This document shows, one piece after another, positions 17,189 through 25,860 of a stretch of 64,000 nucleotides of DNA. The position numbers and the translations under genes are program-made. Position 1 is the stretch's first letter; the number at the start of each line of letters is the position of its first letter. Below the pieces are notes generated by a model that ran no database searches, was not told where the DNA came from, and saw only the letters and a list, made by a program, of their open reading frames with translations. The DNA lies in contig NZ_JNIM01000001.1 of assembly GCF_000702505.1 (NCBI RefSeq), positions 930,001 to 994,000 on the forward strand. The letters are read 5' to 3'. This DNA is from Thermogemmatispora carboxidivorans. GTDB lineage: Bacteria; Chloroflexota; Ktedonobacteria; Ktedonobacterales; Ktedonobacteraceae.

Positions 17189-18358
17189 TTACCTGTCGAG
17201 CGCATAGCGTTGAAGGAGCTGGCGGGCGATGATCAGGCGCTGAATCTCGCTTGTGCCTTCGCCGATCAGCATAAAAGGAGCATCGCGATAATAGCGCTCG
17301 ACATTGAACTCCCTGATGTAGCCAAAGCCGCCGTGGATGCGCAGTGCCTCCAGCGTCACGCGCTGACACATCTCCGTGGCGAAGAGCTTGGCCATCCCCG
17401 TTTCGAGATCGCAGCGCCCACCGGCGGCCTTCTTGCGGGCTGCCTCATGGAGCAATAGCCGGGCGGCCTCGATCTCCGTATACATCTCGGCCAACTTCAG
17501 CTGAATGGCCTGATGCTCGGCGATCGGCTGGCCGAAGGTACGGCGTTGCTGGGCATAGCGGATGGAGTCCTCAAAGGCGGCGCGAGCCAGGCCCACAGCG
17601 CGAGCGGCCACGTTGAGTCGTCCGATCTCCAGGCCACTCATTGCCTGTTTGAAGCCCTGGCCCTCAACGCCGCCGAGCAGATTAGCCACTGGCACGCGTA
17701 CCTCCTCAAAGACCAGCTCAGCCGTATCCACGCCCTTATAGCCTAATTTCGCGAAAGTGCGGCCCACATGGAGGCCCGGAGTCTCCTTTTCAACCAGAAA
17801 GAGGCTCATGCCGCGGTAAGGTGGCTGAGCCTGGGGATCAGTGCGGGCCAGCACGGCCAGAATGCGGGCATGGACCCCGTTGGTCACCCAGAGCTTGGCC
17901 CCATTGAGCACATAGAACTCCCCGTCGCGCACCGCTGTCATCCGAATAGCCTGGACATCGCTACCAGCCTCAGCTTCTGAGAGGCAGAGAGCGCCCCGGC
18001 GCCTGCCCTCGGCCATCGCTGGCAGAAAGTGCTGGCGCTGCTCTTCGGTACCGTACTGAGCGATCAGAGCAGCCACCAGGACATGCGTATTGACCACCCC
18101 GGCCAGGCTCATCCAGCCGCGTGCCAGCTCCTCGATGAGCTGGACATAGGTCAGCAGGTCCAGCCCCAGACCGCCATAGCGCTCGGGAATAGTGGCTGCG
18201 AAGAGGCCGAGGTGGCGTAGCTCTTCGACCAGCTCGCTCGGATAACGGTCCTCATGCTCCAGCTGCTGAGCAACCGGCAGCACCGAGCGCTCCACAAAGC
18301 GCCTGACCTCGGCGACTAGCAGACGCAGCTCCTCATCGGGGTGTGATGGCATCTCCAT
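17189..18358 (-). CDS. Acyl-CoA dehydrogenase
   Basis: 389 residues, the typical length of a FAD-dependent acyl-CoA dehydrogenase. It has the N-terminal helical domain (RYGGLGLDLLTYVQLIEEL), CLSEAEAGSD in the beta domain that contacts FAD, and the C-terminal RIHGGFGYIREFNVERYYRD. The catalytic base is most likely E367 in IGEGTSEIQR. It oxidises an acyl-CoA to the 2-enoyl-CoA, reducing electron-transfer flavoprotein. Operon with the MaoC hydratase downstream; regulated perhaps by the LysR gene just upstream. Chain or branch specificity cannot be read. Confidence 0.95.
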   Translation of the reverse strand: MEMPSHPDEELRLLVAEVRRFVERSVLPVAQQLEHEDRYPSELVEELRHLGLFAATIPERYGGLGLDLLTYVQLIEELARGWMSLAGVVNTHVLVAALIAQYGTEEQRQHFLPAMAEGRRRGALCLSEAEAGSDVQAIRMTAVRDGEFYVLNGAKLWVTNGVHARILAVLARTDPQAQPPYRGMSLFLVEKETPGLHVGRTFAKLGYKGVDTAELVFEEVRVPVANLLGGVEGQGFKQAMSGLEIGRLNVAARAVGLARAAFEDSIRYAQQRRTFGQPIAEHQAIQLKLAEMYTEIEAARLLLHEAARKKAAGGRCDLETGMAKLFATEMCQRVTLEALRIHGGFGYIREFNVERYYRDAPFMLIGEGTSEIQRLIIARQLLQRYALDR

Positions 18359-18493
18359 CGAAACCTCCTTTGCTTACTCACTCGGGTCTCGTCCAACAGG
18401 GTGACTACTCCTTTGCAGCCGAGCCAGAACCCGTGCCTTGTGGCAGGTAGTGGATGCGGGCGCTCAGCCAGGTGGCAGCGGTTGCTGTCGGTG

Positions 18494-19420
18494 CTAGGAG
18501 TGCGGAGGTTCCTGCTTGCGGAGTCGCTTATCAGCGTGTTGCAGGAGAAAGAGCTTAAAAGCTCTCGCTGTGGCGGAAAGATTTTTGTCCTTCAGATGCA
18601 CGATACGCCACTGGCGAATAATCGGAAAGCCCTCGACATCGAGAATGACCAGGCGGCCTGTCTCCAGCTCCATATCGATGGCCACCCGCGAGATCAGAGC
18701 GATTCCCAGACCTGCGGTTACGCCCTGCTTAATGGCGCTGTTGTTGCCTACCTGCATCGCCATCTTCAGCGGGACTCCGGCCTCCTGGAAGAGGCCCTCC
18801 AGAGCTGCGCGTGTGCCCGAACCGACCTCGCGCAGCAGGAAAGTCTCGCGCGTCACCTCCTCAAATGGGACCTTGCTGCGTCCCGCCAGGCGATGCGTGG
18901 GGGCGGCCACCAGCACCAGCTCGTTAAAAGCGAAAGGCTCAATGACCACTGGAATGTCATCGGGCACCCGTCCAACCACCGCAATATCGATGCGGTTATT
19001 GGCCAGAGCCTCTACCACCGCCGCCCGGTTAAGCACATTCAAAGTAATCTCTACCTCGGGATACATCTGGTGAAACCTGCCGAGCAGGCGCGGAATGACA
19101 TAGGAGCCAACGGTGGTATCGGCGGCCACGCTGAGCCGCCCATAGTGTGGGCTCCGCAAGGACTCAATGACCTCCAGGGCCTCCTCGATGACAGAGAAAA
19201 TCTTCTGGCTGTAGAGATACAGCTCCTCGCCGGCCTGTGTAAGATGGGTCTTGCGCCCGATCTGGTCGAAGAGCTTAACGCCCAGGTTCTCCTCAAGCTG
19301 GCGGATCTGCGCCGAAACCGCAGGCTGGCTAAAATGGAGTTCCTCGGCGGCCCGGACAAAGCTACAATGCTTGGCGACCACCTGGAACGTAGCGAGCTGA
19401 TGCAGATTGAGCGTGCGCAT
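18494..19420 (-). CDS. LysR-family transcriptional regulator
   Basis: About 308 residues. The N-terminal winged helix-turn-helix (NLHQLATFQVVAKHCSFVRAAEEL then FSQPAVSAQIRQLEENLG) and the effector-binding domain from about residue 90 are clear, similar to CbbR/CysB-type regulators. The frame reaches a TTG at 19435, but CAGGAGACC before the ATG at 19420 marks the better start. It precedes the acyl-CoA dehydrogenase operon on the same strand (135 bp) and is divergent from the cytidylate-kinase-like gene. It probably senses a CoA-ester or organic-acid intermediate, but that is inference. Confidence 0.92.
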   Translation of the reverse strand: MRTLNLHQLATFQVVAKHCSFVRAAEELHFSQPAVSAQIRQLEENLGVKLFDQIGRKTHLTQAGEELYLYSQKIFSVIEEALEVIESLRSPHYGRLSVAADTTVGSYVIPRLLGRFHQMYPEVEITLNVLNRAAVVEALANNRIDIAVVGRVPDDIPVVIEPFAFNELVLVAAPTHRLAGRSKVPFEEVTRETFLLREVGSGTRAALEGLFQEAGVPLKMAMQVGNNSAIKQGVTAGLGIALISRVAIDMELETGRLVILDVEGFPIIRQWRIVHLKDKNLSATARAFKLFLLQHADKRLRKQEPPHS

Positions 19421-19813
19421 GGGGTCTCCTGGCAAGAGAATAGGAATTCGACGATCTATGTCTACTCTGTCTAAGATGTAGAAAGCTCAGTTGCATAAAT
19501 GCTTGCTCTTTATCGTTTATCTATTATCTTAGAAGAAAAGGGCTGGCCTCGACAAGCGAGCAAAGAATGGCAAGGCCCTCTTTAAGGGAGCGTCAGGCAG
19601 GCGACTGTGGGGAGGGCGCCAGAGCAGGATAGCTCTCCTCTAGATAGGATTGACCTTGCGTCTGGCGCTGACCTCAGTATACCATGAGGGAGGGGAAGGT
19701 TGCAGGCGAGCAGCAAGCAGTTCCGCTTCGTGGTGATCAGCCAGCGCCCGTTGACCGACGGGTGGACCTGCCAGCTGGGCAGTCGAGGCGGTCAGTAACT
19801 CAAGGAGCCGGCT
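19421..19813. other. Divergent intergenic region upstream of lysR
   Basis: About 390 bp. The part next to lysR is AT-rich (19480-19530) and would hold its promoter and autoregulatory site; I see no clear T-N11-A palindrome. A TTGACC at 19650-19655 with a weak GTATACC at 19677-19683 could serve the plus-strand gene, but its spacing is long. Confidence 0.4.
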
Positions 19814-20638
19814 ATGAACAGCGAGAACGAGGGGCAGGTCCGCGAGCAGGCAGCGGACGAAATGGGAGAGCGCTCCGCCCGTCCCGAAGGGAGGGGAAGC
19901 CCGACGCGCCTGCTGGAAGAACGAGCCTGGAGTGAGGAACTGCCGTCAGGGATTCCTCCCCAGGGAACGGTGGTGATCACCATCGCCCGTCAGCTCGGCA
20001 GTGGTGGCAGCGAAGTAGGGCGTCTGGTGGCCCGTCGCACGGCGCTGCGCTATCTGGATCGCCAGATTATTATCGAGGTGGCCCGGCGCCTGGGCGTAGA
20101 TGTCCGTGAGGCAAGGCGCCTTGATGAGTATACCGCTGGCGTGGCTGCCCAGATCCTTGAGGCTGTACGTGCCAGCCAGCCCTTCACTCTCAATTACGCT
20201 GGCTTGCTTGGTCAGGCCGGTCGTCCCCTGCAGCAGTATGATGAGGTTGCCTATCTGCACCTGACCCAGAAAGTCATTCTGGAAATGGCTACGCAGGGGA
20301 ACGTCATCATTGTTGGTCGTGGCTCCCAGTTCTTGCTACAACATGCTCCGCGCACGCTCCATGTTGCTGTCTTTGCTCCGCTGCCGCAGCGTATTGCGCG
20401 CGTCATGAGCGCGCTGCGCGTTGATCAGCGTCGGGCGCGCGAGCTGATTGAGCAACGTGATTATGAATATGCTGCCTACCTGCGCCGCTACTATGGAAGC
20501 GATGGCCAGCAGCCTGGCCTCTACCACTTACTCATCAATACTGGCCTCTTCTCCTTCGAGCAGGCTGCTGACCTCATCTGTCAGGCCCTCACCGCCGTCA
20601 GCAGCGAGCCAGAGGCCAACCCCTCATCTCCTCAGTAG
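19814..20638 (+). CDS. Cytidylate-kinase-like P-loop protein
   Basis: 274 residues. After a 50-residue polar N-terminus comes VVITIARQLGSGGSEVGRLVA, the modified P-loop of the cytidylate-kinase-like family, followed by the nucleotide-binding LRYLDRQIIIEVARRLG. Later VIIVGRGSQFLLQ and the Arg-rich lid VDQRRARELIEQRD are kept. The family is related to CMP kinase but lacks its full substrate site, so the nucleotide is uncertain. AAGGAG lies upstream of the ATG. Confidence 0.85.
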   Translation: MNSENEGQVREQAADEMGERSARPEGRGSPTRLLEERAWSEELPSGIPPQGTVVITIARQLGSGGSEVGRLVARRTALRYLDRQIIIEVARRLGVDVREARRLDEYTAGVAAQILEAVRASQPFTLNYAGLLGQAGRPLQQYDEVAYLHLTQKVILEMATQGNVIIVGRGSQFLLQHAPRTLHVAVFAPLPQRIARVMSALRVDQRRARELIEQRDYEYAAYLRRYYGSDGQQPGLYHLLINTGLFSFEQAADLICQALTAVSSEPEANPSSPQ

Positions 20639-20645
20639 TCACTGA

Positions 20646-20676
20646 TTGGACAGCCTGCGCTCTCCTATGGTATACT
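20646..20676 (+). promoter_or_regulatory. Promoter for the small CxxC/HxxH protein
   Basis: TTGGAC (20646-20651), 19-bp spacer, TATACT (20671-20676) with an extended TGG just before it. It lies 217 bp before the ATG at 20893, implying a long 5' leader. Confidence 0.5.
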
Positions 20677-20892
20677 GTGGCGAAAGCAGGCGGGACACAG
20701 GTCTTTTTCTTCTGTGCCGTGCAGTAGTTAGCCAGCCTGCTTGCCTGCCTGCCTGGGTGGTGGAACGGCGGAGCGAACCCGGCGAATGGCAGGAAGACGC
20801 TTCCGCCTGGGAAGTGAGCGTCGTGCAGAACGCAAGCCATCACTGCCACTAGAGCGAAACCAGTTATTCACAGATGAAAGGGGGTAGCGTGT

Positions 20893-21081
20893 ATGCCGCG
20901 TAAGGGTGAGCTGTCCAAGACAGCGCGCGCATCGCTAGCCAATCGTGAAGAGGTCAACCATCTGACGGACCGCATTTGCGCGAAGTGCGGCGAGCCGATC
21001 ATGCTGAAGGAGCTGCAGCCGGTCAAGGTGATCGGCAAGGGCATGGTGTACTATCACAAGAACCACTATAGCATCCAGTAG
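20893..21081 (+). CDS. Small CxxC/HxxH putative zinc protein
   Basis: 62 residues, beginning with a basic, Ser/Thr-rich tail, then C29-x2-C32 (CAKCGEP) and H55-x2-H58 (YYHKNHY) near the C-terminus. This C2H2 spacing (CxxC, 22 residues, HxxH) would fit one zinc ion. No signal peptide. GGGGGTAGCG precedes the ATG, and a promoter-like element lies upstream. I do not recognise a named family; it could be a nucleic-acid-binding or protein-contact zinc ribbon. Being free-standing and with normal codon use, it is likely a real gene. Confidence 0.75.
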   Translation: MPRKGELSKTARASLANREEVNHLTDRICAKCGEPIMLKELQPVKVIGKGMVYYHKNHYSIQ

Positions 21082-21374
21082 TAGGAGCATTAGCGGCGGG
21101 GAGCGTACTCAGAGCGAGGAGGCCCACCTTCCCATTCAGCGTCAGCCGGGACGTAGCGGCCTGGAGAGCCAGGTCAGGTATGCTCAAGACGGTGCTTACC
21201 TGCATGTAAGGAAGACTTTGGCTACGCTGGCTCGGCTGGGTGTGCCCGCTGGCGCCCCCGCCTGCCCAGTTCAGACAAGCGGTTCTGGCCTTCTCTGCTC
21301 TTCTGCTCTGGGGTGGCGGCGCGACGCAACGACGGCGCTGAGTGCGTGTCTTCGTCTGAGAAGGTGTTGAGCCA

Positions 21375-21755
21375 ATGACATGGAAACGAGCACGTGTCTT
21401 ATTCTTCCGGGCCTTGTTGCTGCGCTGTCCGGTTTGTGGTGAGGGGAGGCTCTACTGCGGGGTATTCAAGACCTACGAGCGCTGTCCGGTCTGCAACTTC
21501 GAATACGAGCGTGAGCCAGGCTACTATACGGGGGCGATGGCCGTCAACCTCGTGCTGAGTGAGCTGCTCATCACTGCGATCACTCTCCCGCTGGCGGTCA
21601 ACACCAGTGTCCCCTTTGTTCCCCTGCTCATCTGGGGCATGACGATGCCCATCATCTTCCCCCTCATCTTCTATCGGCACACGAAAAGCTTCTGGATGGC
21701 TTTTGATCATCTCATTCATCCTGTGACCAACGAGCGCATCTTTTTCCCTGAGTAG
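21375..21755 (+). CDS. DUF983 family membrane protein
   Basis: 126 residues. The N-terminus has two CPxC knuckles (RCPVCGEGRLY and RCPVCNFEYE), probably a zinc ribbon, followed by GYYTGAMAVNLV and two membrane segments. This is the DUF983 pattern; the family is often found near cytochrome oxidase or fatty-acid genes, but its role is not known. Here no such neighbour is present. Confidence 0.88.
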   Translation: MTWKRARVLFFRALLLRCPVCGEGRLYCGVFKTYERCPVCNFEYEREPGYYTGAMAVNLVLSELLITAITLPLAVNTSVPFVPLLIWGMTMPIIFPLIFYRHTKSFWMAFDHLIHPVTNERIFFPE

Positions 21756-21954
21756 GGTAGGACCAGTCTCCCCATATTGATGGAGGCATGCGGCCCGTGT
21801 AAGTACGGAGGGAGGGGAGCGACAGAGGCCATCTGGCGTGCTAGCCGAGGGAGGTGTTGCCTCTGCCATACCAAAGGTGCTACCTTGATGGTGTGTCGCG
21901 GCCTTTCTCTCTCTCCTTATGCTGGCCTGCCTCGGCCAGTGTCAGCCTTTCCTC

Positions 21955-21983
21955 TTGACAGCGGAAACAGGAATTGGGACAAT
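21955..21983 (+). promoter_or_regulatory. Promoter for prephenate dehydratase
   Basis: TTGACA (21955-21960), exactly 17 bp, GACAAT (21978-21983). It lies 38 bp before the ATG at 22022. No T-box or leader-peptide attenuator is visible. Confidence 0.6.
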
Positions 21984-22021
21984 CGAGAACAACTATCCAT
22001 GTGAGGAGCAAGGTATCTTTG

Positions 22022-22957
22022 ATGGTACAATCGCTAGAGCATGAGCAGGATCGTCCATTGTTGGAGGAGGCGACCTTGCGTGGAGGAGAAGGGCGGGGAA
22101 GGCCGGCCACGGCTGGTGCTGAGGAGAGCGAGAAGGTCACCATCCGCGTAGCCTTTCAAGGCGAGCGGGGCGCGTTTGGCGATGAAGCGGTGCGGGCCTA
22201 CTTTGGTCCTGCCAGCGAGCCGCAGCCCTATCGCAGTTTTGCGGACGTCTTTCACGCTGTTGCTGCGGGAGCGGTCGACTATGGCCTGGTGCCAGTAGAA
22301 AATTCGCAGGCTGGCAGCATCAATGAGGTGTATGATCTGCTGCGTCAGTACGATCTCTTTGTCATTGGCGAGGTCAGTCTCCCGGTCAACCATTGCCTGC
22401 TGTGTTTACCTGGGCAGCAGCTCAGCGACATCAAGCGTGTGATTTCCCATCCGCAGGCACTGGCCCAGAGCGAGGCTTTTCTGCGGGAGCTGGGGGTGGA
22501 AGTTGTCGCCAGCTACGATACTGCTGGTAGCGCCAAGATGATCCGCGAGCAGAATCTGAGAGAAGTAGCTGCCGTTGCGGGAGCGGCGGCGGCGGAGCTC
22601 TATGGGCTGCAGATTCTGGCTGAGGGCATCCAGACCATCAAGGATAACCACACGCGCTTCATCGCCCTGGGGCGTGATCCGGCCTCTCGCCGGGAGGGAC
22701 CAGCCAAGACCATGATTGTCATGGCAACGCCGCATCAGCCTGGGGCCCTCTATCGCTGTCTGGGGGTGCTTGCTGAACGGGGGATCAACCTGCTCAAGCT
22801 GGAATCGCGTCCCTCGCGCCAGCGTGTCTGGGAGTATGTCTTCTATCTTGATTTTGAGGGGCACCGCGATGATCCGCCCGTGCGCGGCGCCCTGGCCGAT
22901 CTGGCGCAGTATACGACCTTTTGCAAAGTCCTTGGCTCCTTCCCGCGCCGTATTTAG
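22022..22957 (+). CDS. pheA: Prephenate dehydratase
   Basis: About 311 residues, a monofunctional PheA that converts prephenate to phenylpyruvate in phenylalanine synthesis. A short polar N-terminus precedes the catalytic domain (VAFQGERGAFGDEAV...), with VPVENSQAGSI and the catalytic TRF in NHTRFIALG. The C-terminal ACT domain keeps the ESRP motif (KLESRPSRQ) that binds phenylalanine, so feedback inhibition is expected. There is no chorismate-mutase domain. The frame reaches a TTG at 21974; AGGAGCAAGG upstream of 22022 decides the start. Confidence 0.96.
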   Translation: MVQSLEHEQDRPLLEEATLRGGEGRGRPATAGAEESEKVTIRVAFQGERGAFGDEAVRAYFGPASEPQPYRSFADVFHAVAAGAVDYGLVPVENSQAGSINEVYDLLRQYDLFVIGEVSLPVNHCLLCLPGQQLSDIKRVISHPQALAQSEAFLRELGVEVVASYDTAGSAKMIREQNLREVAAVAGAAAAELYGLQILAEGIQTIKDNHTRFIALGRDPASRREGPAKTMIVMATPHQPGALYRCLGVLAERGINLLKLESRPSRQRVWEYVFYLDFEGHRDDPPVRGALADLAQYTTFCKVLGSFPRRI

Positions 22958-23279
22958 CTGGCTCGTGCTGAGGACCTGACGAGAGGGCCAGGCCAGAGGA
23001 GAGCGAGAGAGATGGAGGCACAAAGCATCCAGGGGGCACAGCGCAGCGTATCCTTGCTGAGTGTTCCTCTCCTTGGTCCTCGCCGTGCCCCGCTTGGCCT
23101 GGTCTGCTCCAACGTACTCCGGCTCCCTGCCCCTTCCTCTCACACAGTCCTCGGCTCTGTGAGAACAGATGGCCCGATGGTGGGCGGGGCCACAGCAAGG
23201 AGCGGGGTGGAGGGGGCGCAGCTCACCAGCCGACCGCTGGAAAGTGGTCAGTACGACAGAAGAAGCAGCAGCGCAGGAC
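22958..23279. other. 322-bp region between convergent pheA and mrp
   Basis: Purine-rich then pyrimidine-rich sequence. The only structure I see is a 6-bp hairpin CTCACA/TGTGAG (23139-23163). No gene or strong terminator recognised. Confidence 0.4.
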
Positions 23280-24311
23280 TTAGCGCTTGATCTTCAGGGT
23301 GTTCAAGAAGTTCTCAGCCAGTAGCTGGTAGGCCGACGATTCGTACTCTTCAATGCGACCTGCGTCGCAGAGGGCGGCAACCTGGGGATCGATCGGTAGC
23401 TGTGCGAGCAGTGGGGCGCTGGTGATAGAGACCAGCTCGGCGCCCTGGCTGGGACCGAAGATCTCGTAGCGCTCGCCCGAAGGAGTCTCGAAGTAGGCCA
23501 TATTTTCAACCACGCCGATGATGGTGCCCTTCAGGTGTCGCACCATATTAATGCACTTCTTGACCACCATTGTCGCCAGGAGCTGTGGTGAGGAAACGAT
23601 GACCACGCCATCCGGGACCACAGCCTGCATGACCGTCAGAGGAGCATCGGAGGTTCCGGGCGGCAGATCGACCAGCAAGAAATCGAGCAGGTCCCACTCA
23701 ACATCGCTGTAGAATTGCTGGATGGCCTTGGCCACCATTGGCCCGCGCCAGATCACCGGGTCGCTCTCCTCTCCCAGAAACATGTTCATCGAGATCACCT
23801 TAATGCCGCCGCGACTCTCCACCGGACGAATGCGATTATCGGGCAGCATCGTTGGTTTACTGCTCAGCCCGAACATGCGCGCCATGCTTGGCCCGGTGAT
23901 ATCGGCGTCGAGCACGCCAACGCGATAGCCCTGACGGCGCAAAGAGACCGCCAGCAGCCCAGTGACGAGCGACTTGCCAACACCCCCTTTGCCACTCATC
24001 ACGGCAATCACGTGCTTGATCTTACGCCCGCCTCCAGAAGCCATTGTCAGCGGAATACCCCGCCCAACGGGCGCCTTTTTGGGCGCGACAGAGACTGGCT
24101 CACCCTTAATAGCTGCGTTGAGGTCTTTGAGCAATAAGTCCAGCTTCTCTGGAGGCAGACGGTGAGTGCGCGCTCCCCCGGCGATGCTCTCACGGGAACC
24201 AACCGCGCACGCTGTGCAGGGTAACCCATAGCCGTGGAAAACCTTGACGGTCTCCGGATGCTTGGTTACCACATCATGAATGACCATATCGGCAGTAATA
24301 AGCTCCGCCAT
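23280..24311 (-). CDS. mrp: DUF1858-Mrp/NBP35 ATPase fusion
   Basis: 343 residues in two parts. Residues 1-65 form a DUF1858 domain with a C32-T-A-C35 pair (HGYGLPCTAC). From about residue 98 follows a Mrp/ApbC/NBP35-type P-loop ATPase with the deviant Walker A SGKGGVGKS (106-114), a VGVLDADITGPS switch, and LLVDLPPGTSD. Such proteins assemble or carry iron-sulfur clusters in the cytosol. The CPxC pair that bridges a cluster between Mrp monomers is missing: the region reads ENMAYFETPSGERYE. The N-terminal cysteines may substitute, which is inference. ATG with a TATAAT-containing promoter upstream. Confidence 0.92.
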   Translation of the reverse strand: MAELITADMVIHDVVTKHPETVKVFHGYGLPCTACAVGSRESIAGGARTHRLPPEKLDLLLKDLNAAIKGEPVSVAPKKAPVGRGIPLTMASGGGRKIKHVIAVMSGKGGVGKSLVTGLLAVSLRRQGYRVGVLDADITGPSMARMFGLSSKPTMLPDNRIRPVESRGGIKVISMNMFLGEESDPVIWRGPMVAKAIQQFYSDVEWDLLDFLLVDLPPGTSDAPLTVMQAVVPDGVVIVSSPQLLATMVVKKCINMVRHLKGTIIGVVENMAYFETPSGERYEIFGPSQGAELVSITSAPLLAQLPIDPQVAALCDAGRIEEYESSAYQLLAENFLNTLKIKR

Positions 24312-24453
24312 ATCAGCTGATACCCCGTCCTCTCGCCAACCTGCCCGCCTCTGTCAGCCTGAAACGGGCAGGTCGACGTTGGTGTTTCTCTCTTGTGCCT
24401 ATGTCGGTTTCGCAAAGTGGCTCTCGCCCTTAATTCCGACTTGTGCACTAAGT

Positions 24454-24459
24454 ATTATA
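24454..24459 (-). promoter_or_regulatory. -10 element for mrp
   Basis: On the minus strand TGC then TATAAT, an extended -10, about 143 bp upstream of the mrp ATG. No matching -35. Confidence 0.5.
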
Positions 24460-24594
24460 GCACAGGGAAGCTGGCTCTGGCTATGCTCTGCTCCTGGAGG
24501 GAGGGGGAGTGACTTACTCGCCCAAGTCTGCCCCATTCTGGCGAAATGAAGATCGAGCAAGAAAGCAAACGAAATCAAGAGAAGAGAGCTTTCT

Positions 24595-24630
24595 TGTGAC
24601 ATTGCACAGCCAGAGCCAGTATGTTATCAT
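24595..24630 (+). promoter_or_regulatory. Promoter of the Crp/Fnr-type gene with overlapping TGTG/CACA
   Basis: TTGCAC (24602-24607), 17 bp, TATCAT (24625-24630) with an extended TGT. TGTGACATTGCACA (24595-24608) overlaps the -35; its TGTG/CACA arms recall a Crp half-site pair, but the spacing is 6 rather than 8. Autoregulation is possible. The leader to the ATG at 24838 is about 200 nt. Confidence 0.5.
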
Positions 24631-24837
24631 GGCCGCGAAAGGTCCAGCCAGGCGTACCTCGACGGCCTGGTTGGCAGGCGAATACTCTGATCTGAGACAG
24701 GGCCGGATGCTCCGCGCTGGTGCTGATGCTGCCGAGCTGACTGGTGGGCTCGCTTGCGATACGCGCGACCACTTGCTTACTCGTTTGAGTAAGGCCGTCG
24801 TCTATCCCGCCATCTACGCTCAGGAGGGGAATAGCTT

Positions 24838-25524
24838 ATGTCGACAGATGAAATGCTGTATTTGAAGCAGGTATCGAGCTTTGCAGAACTCCCCGATGAC
24901 GATCTCCGCGAGTTAATGGCGGTTGCCAAGAAGCGAACCTTTCGCCCTGGCGAAGTCATCTTCCATCGTGATGATCCGGGGCAAGTACTGTACATCATCA
25001 AGGAGGGCAAGGTCAAGATTGCCATCAACAGCCCGGATGGTCAAGAAATTTCGCTGGTCATCTTTGGCAAAGGCGAATATTTCGGAGAATTTGCCCTGCT
25101 GGACGGTTTGCCCCGCTCGGCGGATGCCGTCGCCCTGGAGCGCGTCGAGTGTTATACGCTGCAGCGCGACAACTTTCACCGTGCCCTTCTCAAGAATCCG
25201 CGAATTGCCATTCACATGTTAGAGTCGCTCTCGCGGCGTCTGCGCAACACTGATCGGATGATCGAGGACCTCATTTTCCTTGACGTACCGGGGCGGGTGG
25301 CCAAGAAGCTGCTCGAACTGGCCGAGCTGCATGGGGTACCCACCGAGGACGGCGTGCGTATTGATATCCGGCTGACCCAGCAAGACCTGGCGTCGATGGT
25401 TGGAGCCTCTCGCGAGAGCGTCAATAAGGTGCTTGGCTATTTTTCCGCTAAGGGGTATATCGCGACCGGTCATCATCGGATTACGCTCCGGCGGCCAGCT
25501 GAGCTGAAAGAGCGCATTTATTAG
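24838..25524 (+). CDS. Crp/Fnr-family transcriptional regulator
   Basis: 228 residues. An N-terminal cyclic-nucleotide-type beta-roll (FRPGEVIFHRDDPGQVLYII...KGEYFGEFALLDGLPRSADAV) is followed by a dimer helix and a Crp-type winged helix-turn-helix (TQQDLASMVGASRESVNKVL). The roll has GEFALLDGLPRSA, close to the phosphate-binding cassette of cNMP binders (FGExALLxxxPRxA), so cyclic nucleotide binding is plausible. No N-terminal Fnr cysteines are present. GGAGGGGAATAGCTT precedes the ATG. Targets unknown. Confidence 0.93.
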   Translation: MSTDEMLYLKQVSSFAELPDDDLRELMAVAKKRTFRPGEVIFHRDDPGQVLYIIKEGKVKIAINSPDGQEISLVIFGKGEYFGEFALLDGLPRSADAVALERVECYTLQRDNFHRALLKNPRIAIHMLESLSRRLRNTDRMIEDLIFLDVPGRVAKKLLELAELHGVPTEDGVRIDIRLTQQDLASMVGASRESVNKVLGYFSAKGYIATGHHRITLRRPAELKERIY

Positions 25525-25860
25525 CGCAAACCTGGAGTGGAGGGCGCTGGCTGATCGGTGCAGGGCGCATCTCAACGTATCGTAGAGCCTGTCTCGTCCG
25601 ATCCCCTTTCTCTCTTCTCGTTGGGGTCCAGGCCTGGCCAGGCGCTGCTGATCAACCTGGGCGGCCAGGGGCACCTGTCTCCTCTCTGTCTGTCAGACTG
25701 GCTGCAGGAAGAGAGCAAAGGAAGGCTGGGCTGAAGTAGAAGGCGGACTTCCTGCCAGGTCTGTTACTCCCTTTCCCCGCTACTCGTCTTCACACAAAGG
25801 TCAGGGTAGTCGCCCTGCAGGATTGTGCAGTTTAAAGGCAGCGAAGGGAGCGTTTGACCA
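25525..25860. other. 336-bp intergenic region
   Basis: Between the Crp-type gene and the polyprenyl-sugar operon. An 8-bp inverted repeat GCAGGAAG/CTTCCTGC lies near 25703-25757 with a long loop. No clear promoter seen. Confidence 0.4.

Larger units (their letters stand above)
24312..24837. other. 526-bp divergent region mrp/crp
   Basis: Contains a minus-strand promoter for mrp and a plus-strand promoter for the Crp-type gene, both listed separately. No small gene is supported between them. Confidence 0.5.

Noticed and set aside
18401..19474. 357-residue open frame on the plus strand
   Set aside because: It is antisense to the clear LysR gene; open frames opposite real genes are expected at this GC content.
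20728..20757. GCCTGCCTGCCTG-type repeats before the small zinc protein
   Set aside because: Short tract in the leader; no tandem unit of regular length.
21860..22021. Possible T-box or leader peptide for pheA
   Set aside because: No AGGGTGGNACCGCG-like T-box sequence, no Phe-rich short frame and no terminator hairpin before the start.
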